64,000 nt of DNA. Source: CALVNN01 sp964393975. GTDB lineage: Bacteria; Bacillota; Clostridia; Christensenellales; UBA1242. Below the pieces are notes generated by a model. The model saw only the letters and a list, made by a program, of their open reading frames with translations, had not been told where the DNA came from and searched no databases. Made by a program: the position numbers and the translations under genes. Each line of letters begins with the position of its first letter. Position 1 is the stretch's first letter. Of the stretch, positions 1 through 7,452 are shown piece after piece. The DNA lies in the NCBI GenBank assembly GCA_964393975.1, contig CAYMVO010000001.1, forward strand, positions 1 to 64,000, read 5' to 3'.

Positions 1-66
1 CTCAGTTGGTAGAGCATCTGCCTTACAAGCAGGCGGTCATAGGTTCGAGTCCTATAACTTCCACCA
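1..66 (+). tRNA. tRNA-Val (anticodon TAC), 5' end cut by window edge
   Basis: The D arm, anticodon arm, T arm and acceptor 3' strand are all visible; the first acceptor bases lie before the window. The anticodon loop CTTACAA at about 22-28 gives anticodon TAC, which reads valine GTN codons. The T loop has the GTTCGAGTC pattern and the CCA end is encoded at 64-66. The tRNA-Gly that follows 27 bases later suggests one tRNA cluster transcribed from outside the window. Confidence 0.93.
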
Positions 67-93
67 TTTATTTATAGGGGATTTTCCTCTTGT

Positions 94-168
94 GCGGGAG
101 TGGCTCAGTGGTAGAGCGTTGCCTTGCCAAGGCAAATGTCGCGAGTTCGAATCTCGTCTTCCGCTCCA
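94..168 (+). tRNA. tRNA-Gly (anticodon GCC)
   Basis: Full cloverleaf: acceptor GCGGGAG pairs with CTTCCGC (one G-T), the anticodon stem TTGCC/GGCAA encloses a loop with anticodon GCC, the T arm is GCGAG-TTCGAAT-CTCGT, and CCA is encoded at 166-168. It decodes glycine GGC/GGT. A terminator hairpin starts six bases later. A 14-base piece of its 3' end (151-164) recurs exactly at 443-456 in the repeat downstream. Confidence 0.97.
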
Positions 169-173
169 ATTAG

Positions 174-198
174 CTTGAGTGTTATCTCAAGTTTTTTT
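174..198 (+). terminator. Rho-independent terminator of the tRNA-Val/tRNA-Gly unit
   Basis: Hairpin CTTGAG/CTCAAG with a six-base loop followed by seven T. It ends the tRNA transcript. The same hairpin recurs at 466-490 as part of the tandem repeat. Confidence 0.88.
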
Positions 199-280
199 AT
201 GAGTTTTGCTAAATAGTGATATTGGGTATACGACGAGATTAAAGACTTTTACAAGTCTTTCTAAGACTGCGTCTTAGCGA

Positions 281-380
281 NNNNNNNNNNNNNNNNNNNN
301 NNNNNNNNNNNNNNNNNNNNNNNNNNNNNNNNNNNNNNNNNNNNNNNNNNNNNNNNNNNNNNNNNNNNNNNNNNNNNNNN
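281..380. other. Assembly gap (100 N)
   Basis: Exactly 100 N, the usual placeholder for a gap of unknown size. It falls inside the tandem repeat, which is the likely reason the assembly broke. From the second copy, the missing sequence could be as short as 36 bases or could hide further repeat units. Confidence 0.99.
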
Positions 381-465
381 ATAGAAGATAAAGCGGATAT
401 GCACGAAGATTTCGCTTGACACGGCGGTCAATCTCAATGGCGATCTCGTCTTCCGCGCGCAGAAG

Positions 466-490
466 CTTGAGTGTTATCTCAAGTTTTTTT
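466..490 (+). terminator. Second copy of the tRNA-cluster terminator hairpin
   Basis: Same CTTGAG/CTCAAG hairpin and T run as at 174-198, inside the second repeat unit. It follows the degenerate tRNA-Gly tail, as the first copy follows the real tRNA. Confidence 0.75.
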
Positions 491-876
491 ATGAGTTTTG
501 CTAAATAGTGATATTGAGTATACGACGAGATTAAAGACTTTTACAAGTCTTTCTAAGACTGCGTCTTAGCGAACTCGCTTTGTCGCTTGGTATTCGTGCT
601 ATATATTTATAGAAGATAAAGCGGATATGCACGAAGATTTCGCTTGACACGGCGGTCAATCTCTTTTTAAACGGATGTTTACAAAAAAGGATAAACTTAA
701 AATAGTAAAGTATATCATTGTAGGAGAGTGTGTGGGATAGATACATAAAACCGCTATAATTACTCATTATCATAAAAATGTGAATGGATTAATCGCTTTT
801 TACATTTTCCCATAGATAAAATATTTAATTGGCACATAACGGGGAAATCGTTTATATTTTGGGTTAGATTTGTTTT

Positions 877-1455
877 TTATTGCAGTACATTTAATTGTTT
901 ACAAAATTCGTATGTTTTACTTACTGGCAGTCCCATAACGGCAAAAAAATCACCGTAAATATTGCTGATAAATTTTTTACCTACCCCTTGACAACCATAA
1001 GCGCCTGCTTTATCCATAGGTTCATTAGTCTTTACGTAATCACTTATTTCTTTATCGGTTAATTGATTAAATGTAACCTTTGTCACGACATTTGTAATTA
1101 GCTTTTCTTTTTTGCCATTTTCATATTTTATAACGCATAAACCCGTAACCACTAAATGCGTTTTCCCGCTTAAAGATTTTAGCATATTGAAAGCATCGTT
1201 TTCATCTTTTGGTTTACCAAAAATTTTACCACTACAAATCACCATAGTATCACTGCCAATAATGAGTCTATCATCTGTGGTTTGACTGTAAATATCTTCT
1301 GCTTTTTGTTCACTTAATAGTTCAGCTAATTTTTTATAACCAACTTTTTTAGAAACTTTTTCTTCTTTTAGACTAGGGATACATTCAAAATCATCAAATA
1401 GGGTGGATAGTAATTCTTTTCTTCTTGGACTTTTACTTGCTAAAATTATTCTCAT
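877..1455 (-). CDS. maf: Maf family nucleotide pyrophosphatase
   Basis: A 192-residue house-cleaning enzyme that hydrolyses non-canonical nucleoside triphosphates such as dTTP/UTP analogues to monophosphates, keeping modified bases out of nucleic acid; cytosolic. The N-terminal substrate loop ASKSPRR (residues 6-12), the acidic GSDTMV (67-72), the SGKTH-TG region (96-105) and DKAGAYG-QG (148-157) are the family signature in the usual order, and the length is normal. Start at 1455 is supported by AAGGA nine bases upstream. It stands alone, without the mreBCD neighbours common in Firmicutes. Substrate preference cannot be read from this sequence alone. Confidence 0.95.
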   Translation of the reverse strand: MRIILASKSPRRKELLSTLFDDFECIPSLKEEKVSKKVGYKKLAELLSEQKAEDIYSQTTDDRLIIGSDTMVICSGKIFGKPKDENDAFNMLKSLSGKTHLVVTGLCVIKYENGKKEKLITNVVTKVTFNQLTDKEISDYVKTNEPMDKAGAYGCQGVGKKFISNIYGDFFAVMGLPVSKTYEFCKQLNVLQ

Positions 1456-1579
1456 ATATTTTTCCTTACATTAGTATATTAATAGGATAACACATTTTTT
1501 AAAAAAATCAAATATTTGAGTACTAAAATGTTTAAGTAAAAAAATAACATTAATTTTTTGAAATTTTTTATAAAATTTA

Positions 1580-1608
1580 TTGTATTTTGTCACAATTTAG
1601 TGTATAAT
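1580..1608 (+). promoter_or_regulatory. Sigma-A promoter of the DUF2188 gene
   Basis: TTGTAT, 17-base spacer, TATAAT; the ATG follows about 30 bases later with GAGGTG in between. Confidence 0.75.
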
Positions 1609-1638
1609 TTAATTAGAATTTAAAAGTGAGGTGTATAT

Positions 1639-2346
1639 ATGTTAGAATTTTTACAAAATTATTGGTCAATTCTTCTAGCAGGTGTGATTGCAATCGTTGC
1701 TATTGTTGCGTTAGTCATTATTACTCGTAAGCCAAAAGATGAAATAGTAAATCAAGGGACTGAAGATAAAAATACTGAAGAAACGACTGATGAAGAAACA
1801 GTCAATGAGCAGTCAATCATTGAGGGTGCGACTGACACTGAGGAGCCTACGGTGACTGAGACTGAGGAAGAGTTTGAGGAGACTGTAGACGAGACTGGGG
1901 AAAAAGCCGAAGAGGAAAGGGTGGAGCCTCAAAAGAGAAGAGGAAGACCTAGAAAAAATGTCGAAGAGGTGGACGATGCCGAGACTGAGTCACAAGAGTC
2001 AGTAGTAGAAGAGGTCGAGACTGAGGACCAAGAAATCGAAGACAAAGAGTCTGATGAGGAGTCAGAGTCTAGCGAAGTCGAAGAACCTAGCGATGAGTTG
2101 GAGAGCGAAGAAGAGACCGAAGCAAGCTCAAAAGCTGTTAAAAAGACCGCTATTATTTATCACGTGATTTATGATAAAGATTTGAAGGAGTGGTTGGTTA
2201 GAAAAAACAACGGCAAAAGAGCATCTAAAAAAGCTAAGACTAAGGAAGAAGCTATCATTATAGCAAAACAACTTTGCGAAAATAATAACGCAACTCTTAG
2301 AGTTCATAAAAAAGATGGTAAATTTCAAAAGAAATCAAACATCTAA
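1639..2346 (+). CDS. Membrane-anchored acidic protein with C-terminal DUF2188 domain and AT-hook-like motif
   Basis: 235 residues. One transmembrane helix (about 10-28) with almost no residues before it is followed by KPK, so the body probably lies in the cytosol. Residues 35-165 are a low-complexity Glu/Asp/Thr/Ser linker. Inside it, 98-106 is strongly basic (QKRRGRPRK) with the RGRP core of an AT-hook, a minor-groove DNA-binding motif. Residues about 173-230 (YHVIYDKDLKEWLV through LRVHKKDGK) fit DUF2188, a small domain of unknown function. Own promoter and terminator make it monocistronic. Function unknown; tethering DNA to the membrane is only inference. The linker could equally be a passive spacer. 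Confidence 0.82.
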   Translation: MLEFLQNYWSILLAGVIAIVAIVALVIITRKPKDEIVNQGTEDKNTEETTDEETVNEQSIIEGATDTEEPTVTETEEEFEETVDETGEKAEEERVEPQKRRGRPRKNVEEVDDAETESQESVVEEVETEDQEIEDKESDEESESSEVEEPSDELESEEETEASSKAVKKTAIIYHVIYDKDLKEWLVRKNNGKRASKKAKTKEEAIIIAKQLCENNNATLRVHKKDGKFQKKSNI

Positions 2347-2371
2347 TTTATAGCACATATTAGATATTAAG

Positions 2372-2418
2372 ACTATTGTTTTATCTATTTTATAATAGAT
2401 AACGGCAATAGTTTTTTT
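2372..2418 (+). terminator. Rho-independent terminator after the DUF2188 gene
   Basis: ACTATTG/CAATAGT outer stem and TATCTATT/AATAGATA inner stem, followed by seven T. Confidence 0.88.
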
Positions 2419-2594
2419 GTTTAAACAAGTTTAAAATTTGATTTGAAAATTTTTAATTTCATATGGCAAAATTGTGTTTTTTTATGATGTAAACTTGTTG
2501 AATAATTTAGTAAAAAAATTAAAAAATGGTGATGTTATATTTTATGTAAATAGCGCTATTTTTACAAAAAAAATAAAAAACACTTTAAAAGTGC

Positions 2595-2623
2595 TTGACA
2601 TATAATAATATTAATGGTACAAT
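2595..2623 (+). promoter_or_regulatory. Strong promoter of the tRNA-Cys/tRNA-Leu pair
   Basis: Consensus TTGACA, 17-base spacer, TACAAT, ending 13 bases before tRNA-Cys. A short palindrome (CACTTTAAAAGTG) sits directly upstream of the -35. Confidence 0.88.
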
Positions 2624-2636
2624 TTTACTTGTTGAT

Positions 2637-2710
<74 letters not shown>

Positions 2711-2715
2711 GATAT

Positions 2716-2802
2716 GCCGAAGTGGCGGAATAGGTAGACGCACAGGACTTAAAATCCTGAGAGGGCAACTTCGTGTGGGTTCGAGTCCCATCTTCGGTAC
2801 CA
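2716..2802 (+). tRNA. tRNA-Leu (anticodon TAA)
   Basis: Acceptor GCCGAAG pairs with CTTCGGT; the anticodon stem CAGGA/TCCTG encloses a loop with anticodon TAA, reading TTA/TTG codons. A long variable arm follows, as expected of class II leucine tRNAs. CCA is encoded at 2800-2802. TTA is a favoured leucine codon in this AT-rich genome. Confidence 0.97.
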
Positions 2803-2887
2803 ATTTGTAAGAGTTTGGGCAAAGGTTTGTAGCGTTTTTTATTAAAACTTATTGAAATAGCAAAAAACAGTCAAACGCCACAAGGAA

Positions 2888-2916
2888 GCATTTACCAAAA
2901 GGTGAATGCTTTTATT
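2888..2916 (+). terminator. Probable terminator of the tRNA-Cys/tRNA-Leu unit
   Basis: GCATTTACC/GGTGAATGC, nine pairs with one G-T, AAAA loop, followed by TTTTATT. Confidence 0.7.
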
Positions 2917-2945
2917 GTGTAAAAGCGTAGATATCTATAACAATT

Positions 2946-3007
2946 AAAAAACCTAGCGCTAGAATATAGTGGTCTATAAGTGGCTCACTATAAGAAATCT
3001 TGCTAGG
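2946..3007 (-). terminator. Terminator of the zinc-ribbon gene
   Basis: Read on the minus strand, CCTAGC/GCTAGG encloses an inner TATAGTG/CACTATA helix and is followed by six T. It starts ten bases after the gene's stop codon. Confidence 0.85.
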
Positions 3008-3016
3008 CTCATTATA

Positions 3017-3214
3017 TTATTCGTTTTCTTCGTACTCTTCACGCTTTTCAGCGTAAGTTTCTTCATTTTCTTTAGTCTCTTTTACAAAGGTTTGATTAGA
3101 ACATCTCGGACACGGTGGTAATACGTCGCCCTTATTCATATCAATTTGAAGACCGCAATTACAACAGCAGTAGCAACCTCCGTCAGCTTTGCATCCACAA
3201 GTACATTTTTCCAT
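3017..3214 (-). CDS. Small cysteine-rich zinc-ribbon protein
   Basis: 65 residues. The N-terminal half holds nine cysteines: CTCGC near residues 4-8, then CYCCCNCG (14-21) and CPRC (35-38). The CNCG and CPRC pairs 15-18 residues apart look like a zinc ribbon, and the CTCGCKADGGCYCCC part resembles small metal-binding peptides. The C-terminal half is Lys/Glu-rich and probably disordered or helical. AAGGAG precedes the ATG at 3214, and a strong terminator follows the stop, so it is a real monocistronic gene. No enzyme signature is present. Zinc or other thiophilic metal binding is inferred; the divergent permease next door may share that theme, without proof. Confidence 0.72.
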   Translation of the reverse strand: MEKCTCGCKADGGCYCCCNCGLQIDMNKGDVLPPCPRCSNQTFVKETKENEETYAEKREEYEENE

Positions 3215-3330
3215 AAATTAATCTCCTTAAAAAATTAGCAATCAATTCATTGCTTATTAGTATAATGTGTATTAATTTGAATAAAATGTATTTAATTTAA
3301 AATTTATTTTTACAACTTTATAAAAAAGTC

Positions 3331-3358
3331 TTGATTTTTTTCGTTTTATAAGTATACT
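3331..3358 (+). promoter_or_regulatory. Promoter of the ArsP-like permease gene
   Basis: TTGATT, 16-base spacer, TATACT, about 31 bases before the start codon. Confidence 0.75.
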
Positions 3359-3389
3359 TAATAAATGTAATTTTTGAAAGGAGAGTAAA

Positions 3390-4244
3390 ATGGGAGAGGT
3401 TTTGTTGGATGCGTTAATTGATTCGCTAAGAGTTTTACCATTTTTATTGATTGCTTATATAGCAATAGAGTTAATTGAGCGATATGCGTCTGTTAAAATG
3501 CAAAAGAGTTTGACGGGCAAGACTGCACCGTTATTTGGTTCGTTGTTTGGTCTAGTGCCACAATGCGGGTTTAGTGTGGTGGCGACTGACTTGTATTCAA
3601 AAAGAGCTATCACAATAGGTACGCTCCTTGCGGTGTACATAGCGACATCTGACGAGGCAATACCTTTGATGATTGCTAATCCTGAGAGCTTAGGTATGCT
3701 GTTACCACTGCTAGCTATAAAGTTTGTGTTTGCACTTGTTGTGGGATATGGTGTAGATTTGTTATTAAAATCAAAGGAAAACAGAGTAAAAATAGAAGAG
3801 ACAGAGGAACACCACACTGGTTGTTGTCATCATGAGATTGAAAACAATAATAAATGGGTAGATTTGGTTTGGCACCCTATTTTGCACTCGCTAAAAATAT
3901 TTGCGTACATTTTAATTTTTAATGTAATATTCGGCATAATCGTGATGTTGGTCACTGAGGATGCTTTGATATCTTTCTTGCAATCAAGTTCGTTATTTGC
4001 TCCTTTTGTTGCGGGGCTTATTGGACTAATTCCAAACTGTGCATCTTCAGTCATATTGACCGAATTATTTATAATGCAAGGTATCAGTTTCGGTGCGCTA
4101 GTGAGTGGTCTATGCGTCAATGCAGGACTAGGAATGGTGTTCTTATTTAAAAACAATAAAAATATAAAAGAAAATCTATTTGTATTATCATTCTTATATG
4201 TTATGAGTGTAATGCTTGGATATATTGTTGGGTTGTTTTGTTAA
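3390..4244 (+). CDS. Putative permease of the ArsP-related (COG0701-like) family
   Basis: 284 residues, strongly hydrophobic, about eight membrane segments in two similar halves. Each half carries a P-x-C motif: PQCGFSVVATDLYS (57-70) and PNCASSVILTELFI (215-228), the internal repeat seen in ArsP-like permeases. The halves are joined by a cytosolic loop rich in His and Cys (EEHHTGCCHHE, about 139-150), a plausible metal-sensing or metal-binding site. Related proteins are annotated as arsenic or manganese exporters; the substrate here is unknown. GGAGAG precedes the ATG. It is transcribed alone, divergent from the cysteine-rich protein. Confidence 0.8.
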   Translation: MGEVLLDALIDSLRVLPFLLIAYIAIELIERYASVKMQKSLTGKTAPLFGSLFGLVPQCGFSVVATDLYSKRAITIGTLLAVYIATSDEAIPLMIANPESLGMLLPLLAIKFVFALVVGYGVDLLLKSKENRVKIEETEEHHTGCCHHEIENNNKWVDLVWHPILHSLKIFAYILIFNVIFGIIVMLVTEDALISFLQSSSLFAPFVAGLIGLIPNCASSVILTELFIMQGISFGALVSGLCVNAGLGMVFLFKNNKNIKENLFVLSFLYVMSVMLGYIVGLFC

Positions 4245-4467
4245 AGCACCCTTTTTTGTTGTAAAAACATCACATCAGTTTATTTAATGTATAAAATTAT
4301 ACTTTTTTAAAATTGGTCATTTCTTTAATTATATTTTTATCAAAATTTTGTATTTAGACTTTATTTTTTATAAAAATAATGCTATAATAAACTAAAATTT
4401 TATTAGCTTATGGAGAAAGTAATTCGTTTTTTTAATGTTAATTTTAATCATTTACTGAGGAGAAAGT

Positions 4468-5238
4468 ATGGATAGTTTAGTATTTTACAATTTAGGTCGT
4501 TTGGCATCAACTAGCGAGATAAATTTAAGAGGGATGCAAGGTGTTATTGTGCTTTTTTTAGGGAAGCATTTTGTTACTGCTTGTAAATCTTTAGGACTAA
4601 ATATAGAGCTAGTGGATGTGTTGGAACCAGAAGCTTTTGAAAAGCACAAGGATGAGCTAGAAATGTTGGTGAAATACATAAAATCAGTAAATACTCTATG
4701 CTCAAAAGGTGGTTGGGACACTAAGCAAGTAAATAAGTTTTTAAAAACTTTTGGGGTGCGTGCTGAGATGGGCGCTATTGATAATATTAAGCAACTTTTT
4801 GACTCATTAAATCAAATGAAAGAAATAACAAACCCTTTTTCATTTAATTTGATTTGTAGTGGCTTGATAAATATATATTTTGTGAATAATGGCTACTTAA
4901 AATATCCTGTTATTGATTGTGTTAAGGAGCTTAATGATAGCGGTCTAATATATGCTTTGGAGTCATCTTTAAAGACGATTAATATGATTAAAAAACTCGT
5001 TAAGACTGACAAAGAAAAGCTATTAGATTACACCAAATCAGTACCAAATATGTTTGATTATGCTATTACAAATCCTGTATTTGACGTCGGGATGAGTATT
5101 GAAGATACAAAGCTCAGTTTTGCGACTGCTAGCAAGGTTGTTGGTGTGCTTGAAAAAGAAAAAATTTTACAAAAAATCAGTGGAAATATGCGATATCGTG
5201 TATATAAATATTCCGCGTTATTAGATTTATTTAAGTAG
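4468..5238 (+). CDS. Fic-like protein lacking the catalytic motif, with C-terminal winged helix (unknown function)
   Basis: 256 residues, no signal peptide. The last 55 or so residues (NPVFDVGMSIEDT to YKYSALLDLF) match the winged helix at the end of many Fic proteins: a helix, a substitution pattern ATASKVVGVLEKEKIL, and the RYRVYKYSALLDL wing and tail. The central Fic signature HPFxxGNGR is absent and no other AMP-transfer motif is visible. The N-terminal 190 residues are helical and unrecognised. It may be a Fic descendant that lost catalysis, or a regulator sharing only the winged helix. GAGGAGAAAG precedes the ATG. No operon partner is apparent. Confidence 0.55.
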   Translation: MDSLVFYNLGRLASTSEINLRGMQGVIVLFLGKHFVTACKSLGLNIELVDVLEPEAFEKHKDELEMLVKYIKSVNTLCSKGGWDTKQVNKFLKTFGVRAEMGAIDNIKQLFDSLNQMKEITNPFSFNLICSGLINIYFVNNGYLKYPVIDCVKELNDSGLIYALESSLKTINMIKKLVKTDKEKLLDYTKSVPNMFDYAITNPVFDVGMSIEDTKLSFATASKVVGVLEKEKILQKISGNMRYRVYKYSALLDLFK

Positions 5239-5580
5239 GCGTCTTTAGAAAATCACTTATACGTTACCTTTGACAATGCAAATATTAATAAAAAACCAGT
5301 GTTTTAAAAAGAAATTTGTGTGTCTATTAACTAAAAAATCAATATTATTGGTATAAAAATTAATTACCCATATTGACTTTTTTAAAGTTTAATAGTATAA
5401 TACAAATGTGAAGTCACTGAATTGGGTGAGGTTTACTTGATTGTAATAAAACACTGAGGGAAATATATTGTTATGCACTATTTTGTGAATTAGTTAATAA
5501 TCTTATAGTTTACAATCTAATTACAGTCCACTATGACGTACTTTTTATACAACAACAAACTAAATATTAGGGAGAGATTT
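5239..5580. other. Intergenic region: promoter plus an untranslated leader of about 170 bases
   Basis: No gene. The promoter at 5373-5401 implies a transcript starting near 5408 and a leader reaching the ATG at 5581. The leader (for example TGAAGTCACTGAATTGGG and AAAACACTGAGGGAAAT) did not match any riboswitch class I could recognise, and no clear terminator-antiterminator pair was found. Confidence 0.6.
5373..5401 (+). promoter_or_regulatory. Promoter of the gene at 5581
   Basis: TTGACT, 17-base spacer, TATAAT; it lies about 180 bases before the start codon. Confidence 0.8.
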
Positions 5581-6510
5581 ATGAAATTGTTAAATGATTA
5601 CGAAAAATTACAAAATGAAAATAAGATCATCACGCCACTTTTGGCTAATTGTAAATCTAATAACAACGGCAGTGCTATAAATATTATGAAAGAACACAGA
5701 TATGGTTTTCGTGTACTTAGACCTATAGATGATATTAATACTGAGTTTACACTAGCTAGAGTTGAGGGGAATGGTGCCATTCGTAATAGTTTGCAAGGTA
5801 TAGCGAATAGTATATTTGCTAGCTTGGGGATTGAGCCTTGCGAGGTGGTTTTATATAAGGAACCGAATAATATAAATGATATTTATAGCGGTTCTTATAG
5901 TCACAGAGAGGGTTTTATTTATTATAACTTAGGTAATTTTTCATATAATGAAGATTGCGGCAAGCATGTGGGTGCGAGCGTATATGCTAATTTGATTAAA
6001 TTATGTGTGGATAGAGCAAGGTTTATTGAATTGGCAGAATATATAAACAATTCTAAAAATTATAACGCCTATGAAAAGGCGGTGAATAGTTACTTTATCG
6101 CATCTAAGAGCATTGAAGCGTTTAAAAAATTGAATAATATTAAAGAGGATGTTTCGCAAATAAATTTTAATAAATTTGATAGTTTTTATAGAGTAATGGA
6201 CGTATTAAGTAGGACTAATGATGATATGTTAAATGCGCAATTAAGACCTATAATGAAAGAGGAACTATCTGAAATCGCTAAAGCGAATACGAGAAGATTA
6301 GCATCTCAATTAATCGCTGATTATAAGAGTAATATGGAGGAGTTTGGTTGCTATTTTGATGGCGTAGTAAGTAATAAAGTGAAAAATAGTATAGATTTGA
6401 AAGAAAACTCTAATGATTTATTGTATTTGCAAAACGCTCTTGAGGTCAAGATAAATAGATTAAAGGATATATACGCTGAAAAAGATAATTTACAAGATAG
6501 AGGCTTGTAA
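5581..6510 (+). CDS. Hypothetical cytosolic protein
   Basis: 309 residues when started at the ATG at 5581, which has GGGAGAG eight bases upstream; the same frame extends to 5533 but without a ribosome site. No membrane segment, signal peptide or known motif was recognised. The sequence is rich in Asn, Lys, Ile and Leu. Residues about 55-115 (YGFRVLRPIDDINTEF onwards) look like a mixed alpha/beta fold, and the second half is helical with a possible coiled coil near the end (LQNALEVKINRLKDIYAEKD). It has its own promoter, a long leader and a terminator shared with the convergent dnaC. Function unknown. Confidence 0.7.
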   Translation: MKLLNDYEKLQNENKIITPLLANCKSNNNGSAINIMKEHRYGFRVLRPIDDINTEFTLARVEGNGAIRNSLQGIANSIFASLGIEPCEVVLYKEPNNINDIYSGSYSHREGFIYYNLGNFSYNEDCGKHVGASVYANLIKLCVDRARFIELAEYINNSKNYNAYEKAVNSYFIASKSIEAFKKLNNIKEDVSQINFNKFDSFYRVMDVLSRTNDDMLNAQLRPIMKEELSEIAKANTRRLASQLIADYKSNMEEFGCYFDGVVSNKVKNSIDLKENSNDLLYLQNALEVKINRLKDIYAEKDNLQDRGL

Positions 6511-6513
6511 AAT

Positions 6514-6541
6514 AAAAGCACGAATTTTGTCGTGCTTTTTT
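6514..6541. terminator. Bidirectional terminator between the gene at 5581 and dnaC
   Basis: GCACGA/TCGTGC stem with A run before and T run after, so it works in both directions. The dnaC stop codon overlaps its T run. Confidence 0.88.
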
Positions 6542-7451
6542 ATATGTTTATTCTATTATCTTGACCTGATACTAGGATAGGTACACTCTTGCTTTTATCA
6601 AACATCCTACTAAATATTCTCTCATCGTAAATATTTAAAATCGCTTCTGGAGTCAAATTTGTGGTGAAAATTGTCAATTTGTCTTTTTGATTTCTAGAAT
6701 TAATCAAAAATAAAAGATATTCATTTGTAACATTTTTTAGTTTTGGTTCTGCGCCAAGGTCATCTATCACCAATAGGTCGCTAGTTAGTAGCGGTTCTAA
6801 AATGTTTTGTTTTTCTTCTACTGATGCTAAATGATAGTTTAAAAAATCTTGATTAAGTCTAGCGGATGATATGAAAAGTGCTACAAAATCTTTTTTAATA
6901 AAATAATTAGTAATTGCCTCAGCCATACGAGTCTTGCCAACACCCGAAGAGCCACTTAATATTATCTTATTAAATTTAAGATTAGGAAATGATACGCATA
7001 TTTTTTCTAGTTTGTCTATTAAATTTTCTGGTTGTTTATCGCAATCTTTAAATTCTATTTCCTCTAAGACACCATTTATATCATTTAGCTTTTTTGCTAA
7101 TTTTTGTCTATAACAATTACAATATTCACCATTAGGTAGTATACCCTCATCACCACAAACATTACAATCAAATTGAGGAGTTAAATCATTACTAGTAAAG
7201 CCAATTTTTATCAAAATGAGGTCCATTTTTTTCTTTAAACTATCCATTTGAGAGAGTATTTGCTTTTCATCTAGTCCATTTATTCTTGCTTTTGCCAAAT
7301 CTATTTTTAGTCCACCCAACTTGTTAGCTGAGTCTAGATATTCTTGATTTTGATAGGCTAAGTGTTTGTTGCGTTCCGCTTGGTTTATAGCGTTTTGTCT
7401 TTGTTTTCTAATATCATTTAATATTGATTTTTTTATTTCACTTATGTTCAC
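6540..7451 (-). CDS. dnaC: DnaC/DnaI-like helicase loader
   Basis: 303-residue AAA+ ATPase that loads the replicative helicase at origins or restart sites. Order: helical N-terminus; cysteine cluster CNVCG and CNC (C96, C99, C111, C113), the helicase-binding zinc element of DnaI; Walker A GSSGVGKT (167-174); Walker B LLVIDDLG (226-233); and a sensor region FTTNLTPE (262-269). The start codon is GTG at 7451 with GAGGTG upstream. One base separates it from the stop of the DnaD-type gene, so the two are translated together, the usual dnaD/dnaB-dnaC pairing of Firmicutes. Confidence 0.9.
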   Translation of the reverse strand: MNISEIKKSILNDIRKQRQNAINQAERNKHLAYQNQEYLDSANKLGGLKIDLAKARINGLDEKQILSQMDSLKKKMDLILIKIGFTSNDLTPQFDCNVCGDEGILPNGEYCNCYRQKLAKKLNDINGVLEEIEFKDCDKQPENLIDKLEKICVSFPNLKFNKIILSGSSGVGKTRMAEAITNYFIKKDFVALFISSARLNQDFLNYHLASVEEKQNILEPLLTSDLLVIDDLGAEPKLKNVTNEYLLFLINSRNQKDKLTIFTTNLTPEAILNIYDERIFSRMFDKSKSVPILVSGQDNRINI

Positions 7452-7452
7452 T

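Larger units (their letters stand above)
172..663. repeat. Tandem duplication next to tRNA-Gly, two copies of about 228 bases
   Basis: Bases 172-280 recur at 464-572 with one visible change (TTGGGTA versus TTGAGTA), and 381-435 recur at 609-663. The second copy has 36 bases (573-608) between these blocks, where the first has the N run. Filling the gap with 36 bases gives a constant period of 228. Each unit carries the terminator hairpin and two further perfect hairpins (241-260 and 261-277; 533-552 and 553-569). The junction at 443-456 keeps 14 bases of the tRNA-Gly 3' end, so the duplicated unit includes a tRNA tail. Confidence 0.85.
169..876. other. Gene-free stretch with repeat, gap and AT-rich spacer
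   Basis: No credible gene lies between tRNA-Gly and maf. The left part is a tandem repeat interrupted by an assembly gap; 664-876 is AT-rich and holds no clear promoter, RNA or coding signal. An 80-codon open frame on the minus strand at 531-773 is formed largely by the repeat, lacks a ribosome site and is not treated as a gene. Confidence 0.7.

Noticed and set aside
531..773. 80-codon minus-strand open frame in the repeat region
   Set aside because: It mostly reads the tandem repeat, has no ribosome site and shows no protein-like composition.
5408..5580. Known riboswitch before the gene at 5581
   Set aside because: I could not match any conserved core; only an unexplained leader is reported.
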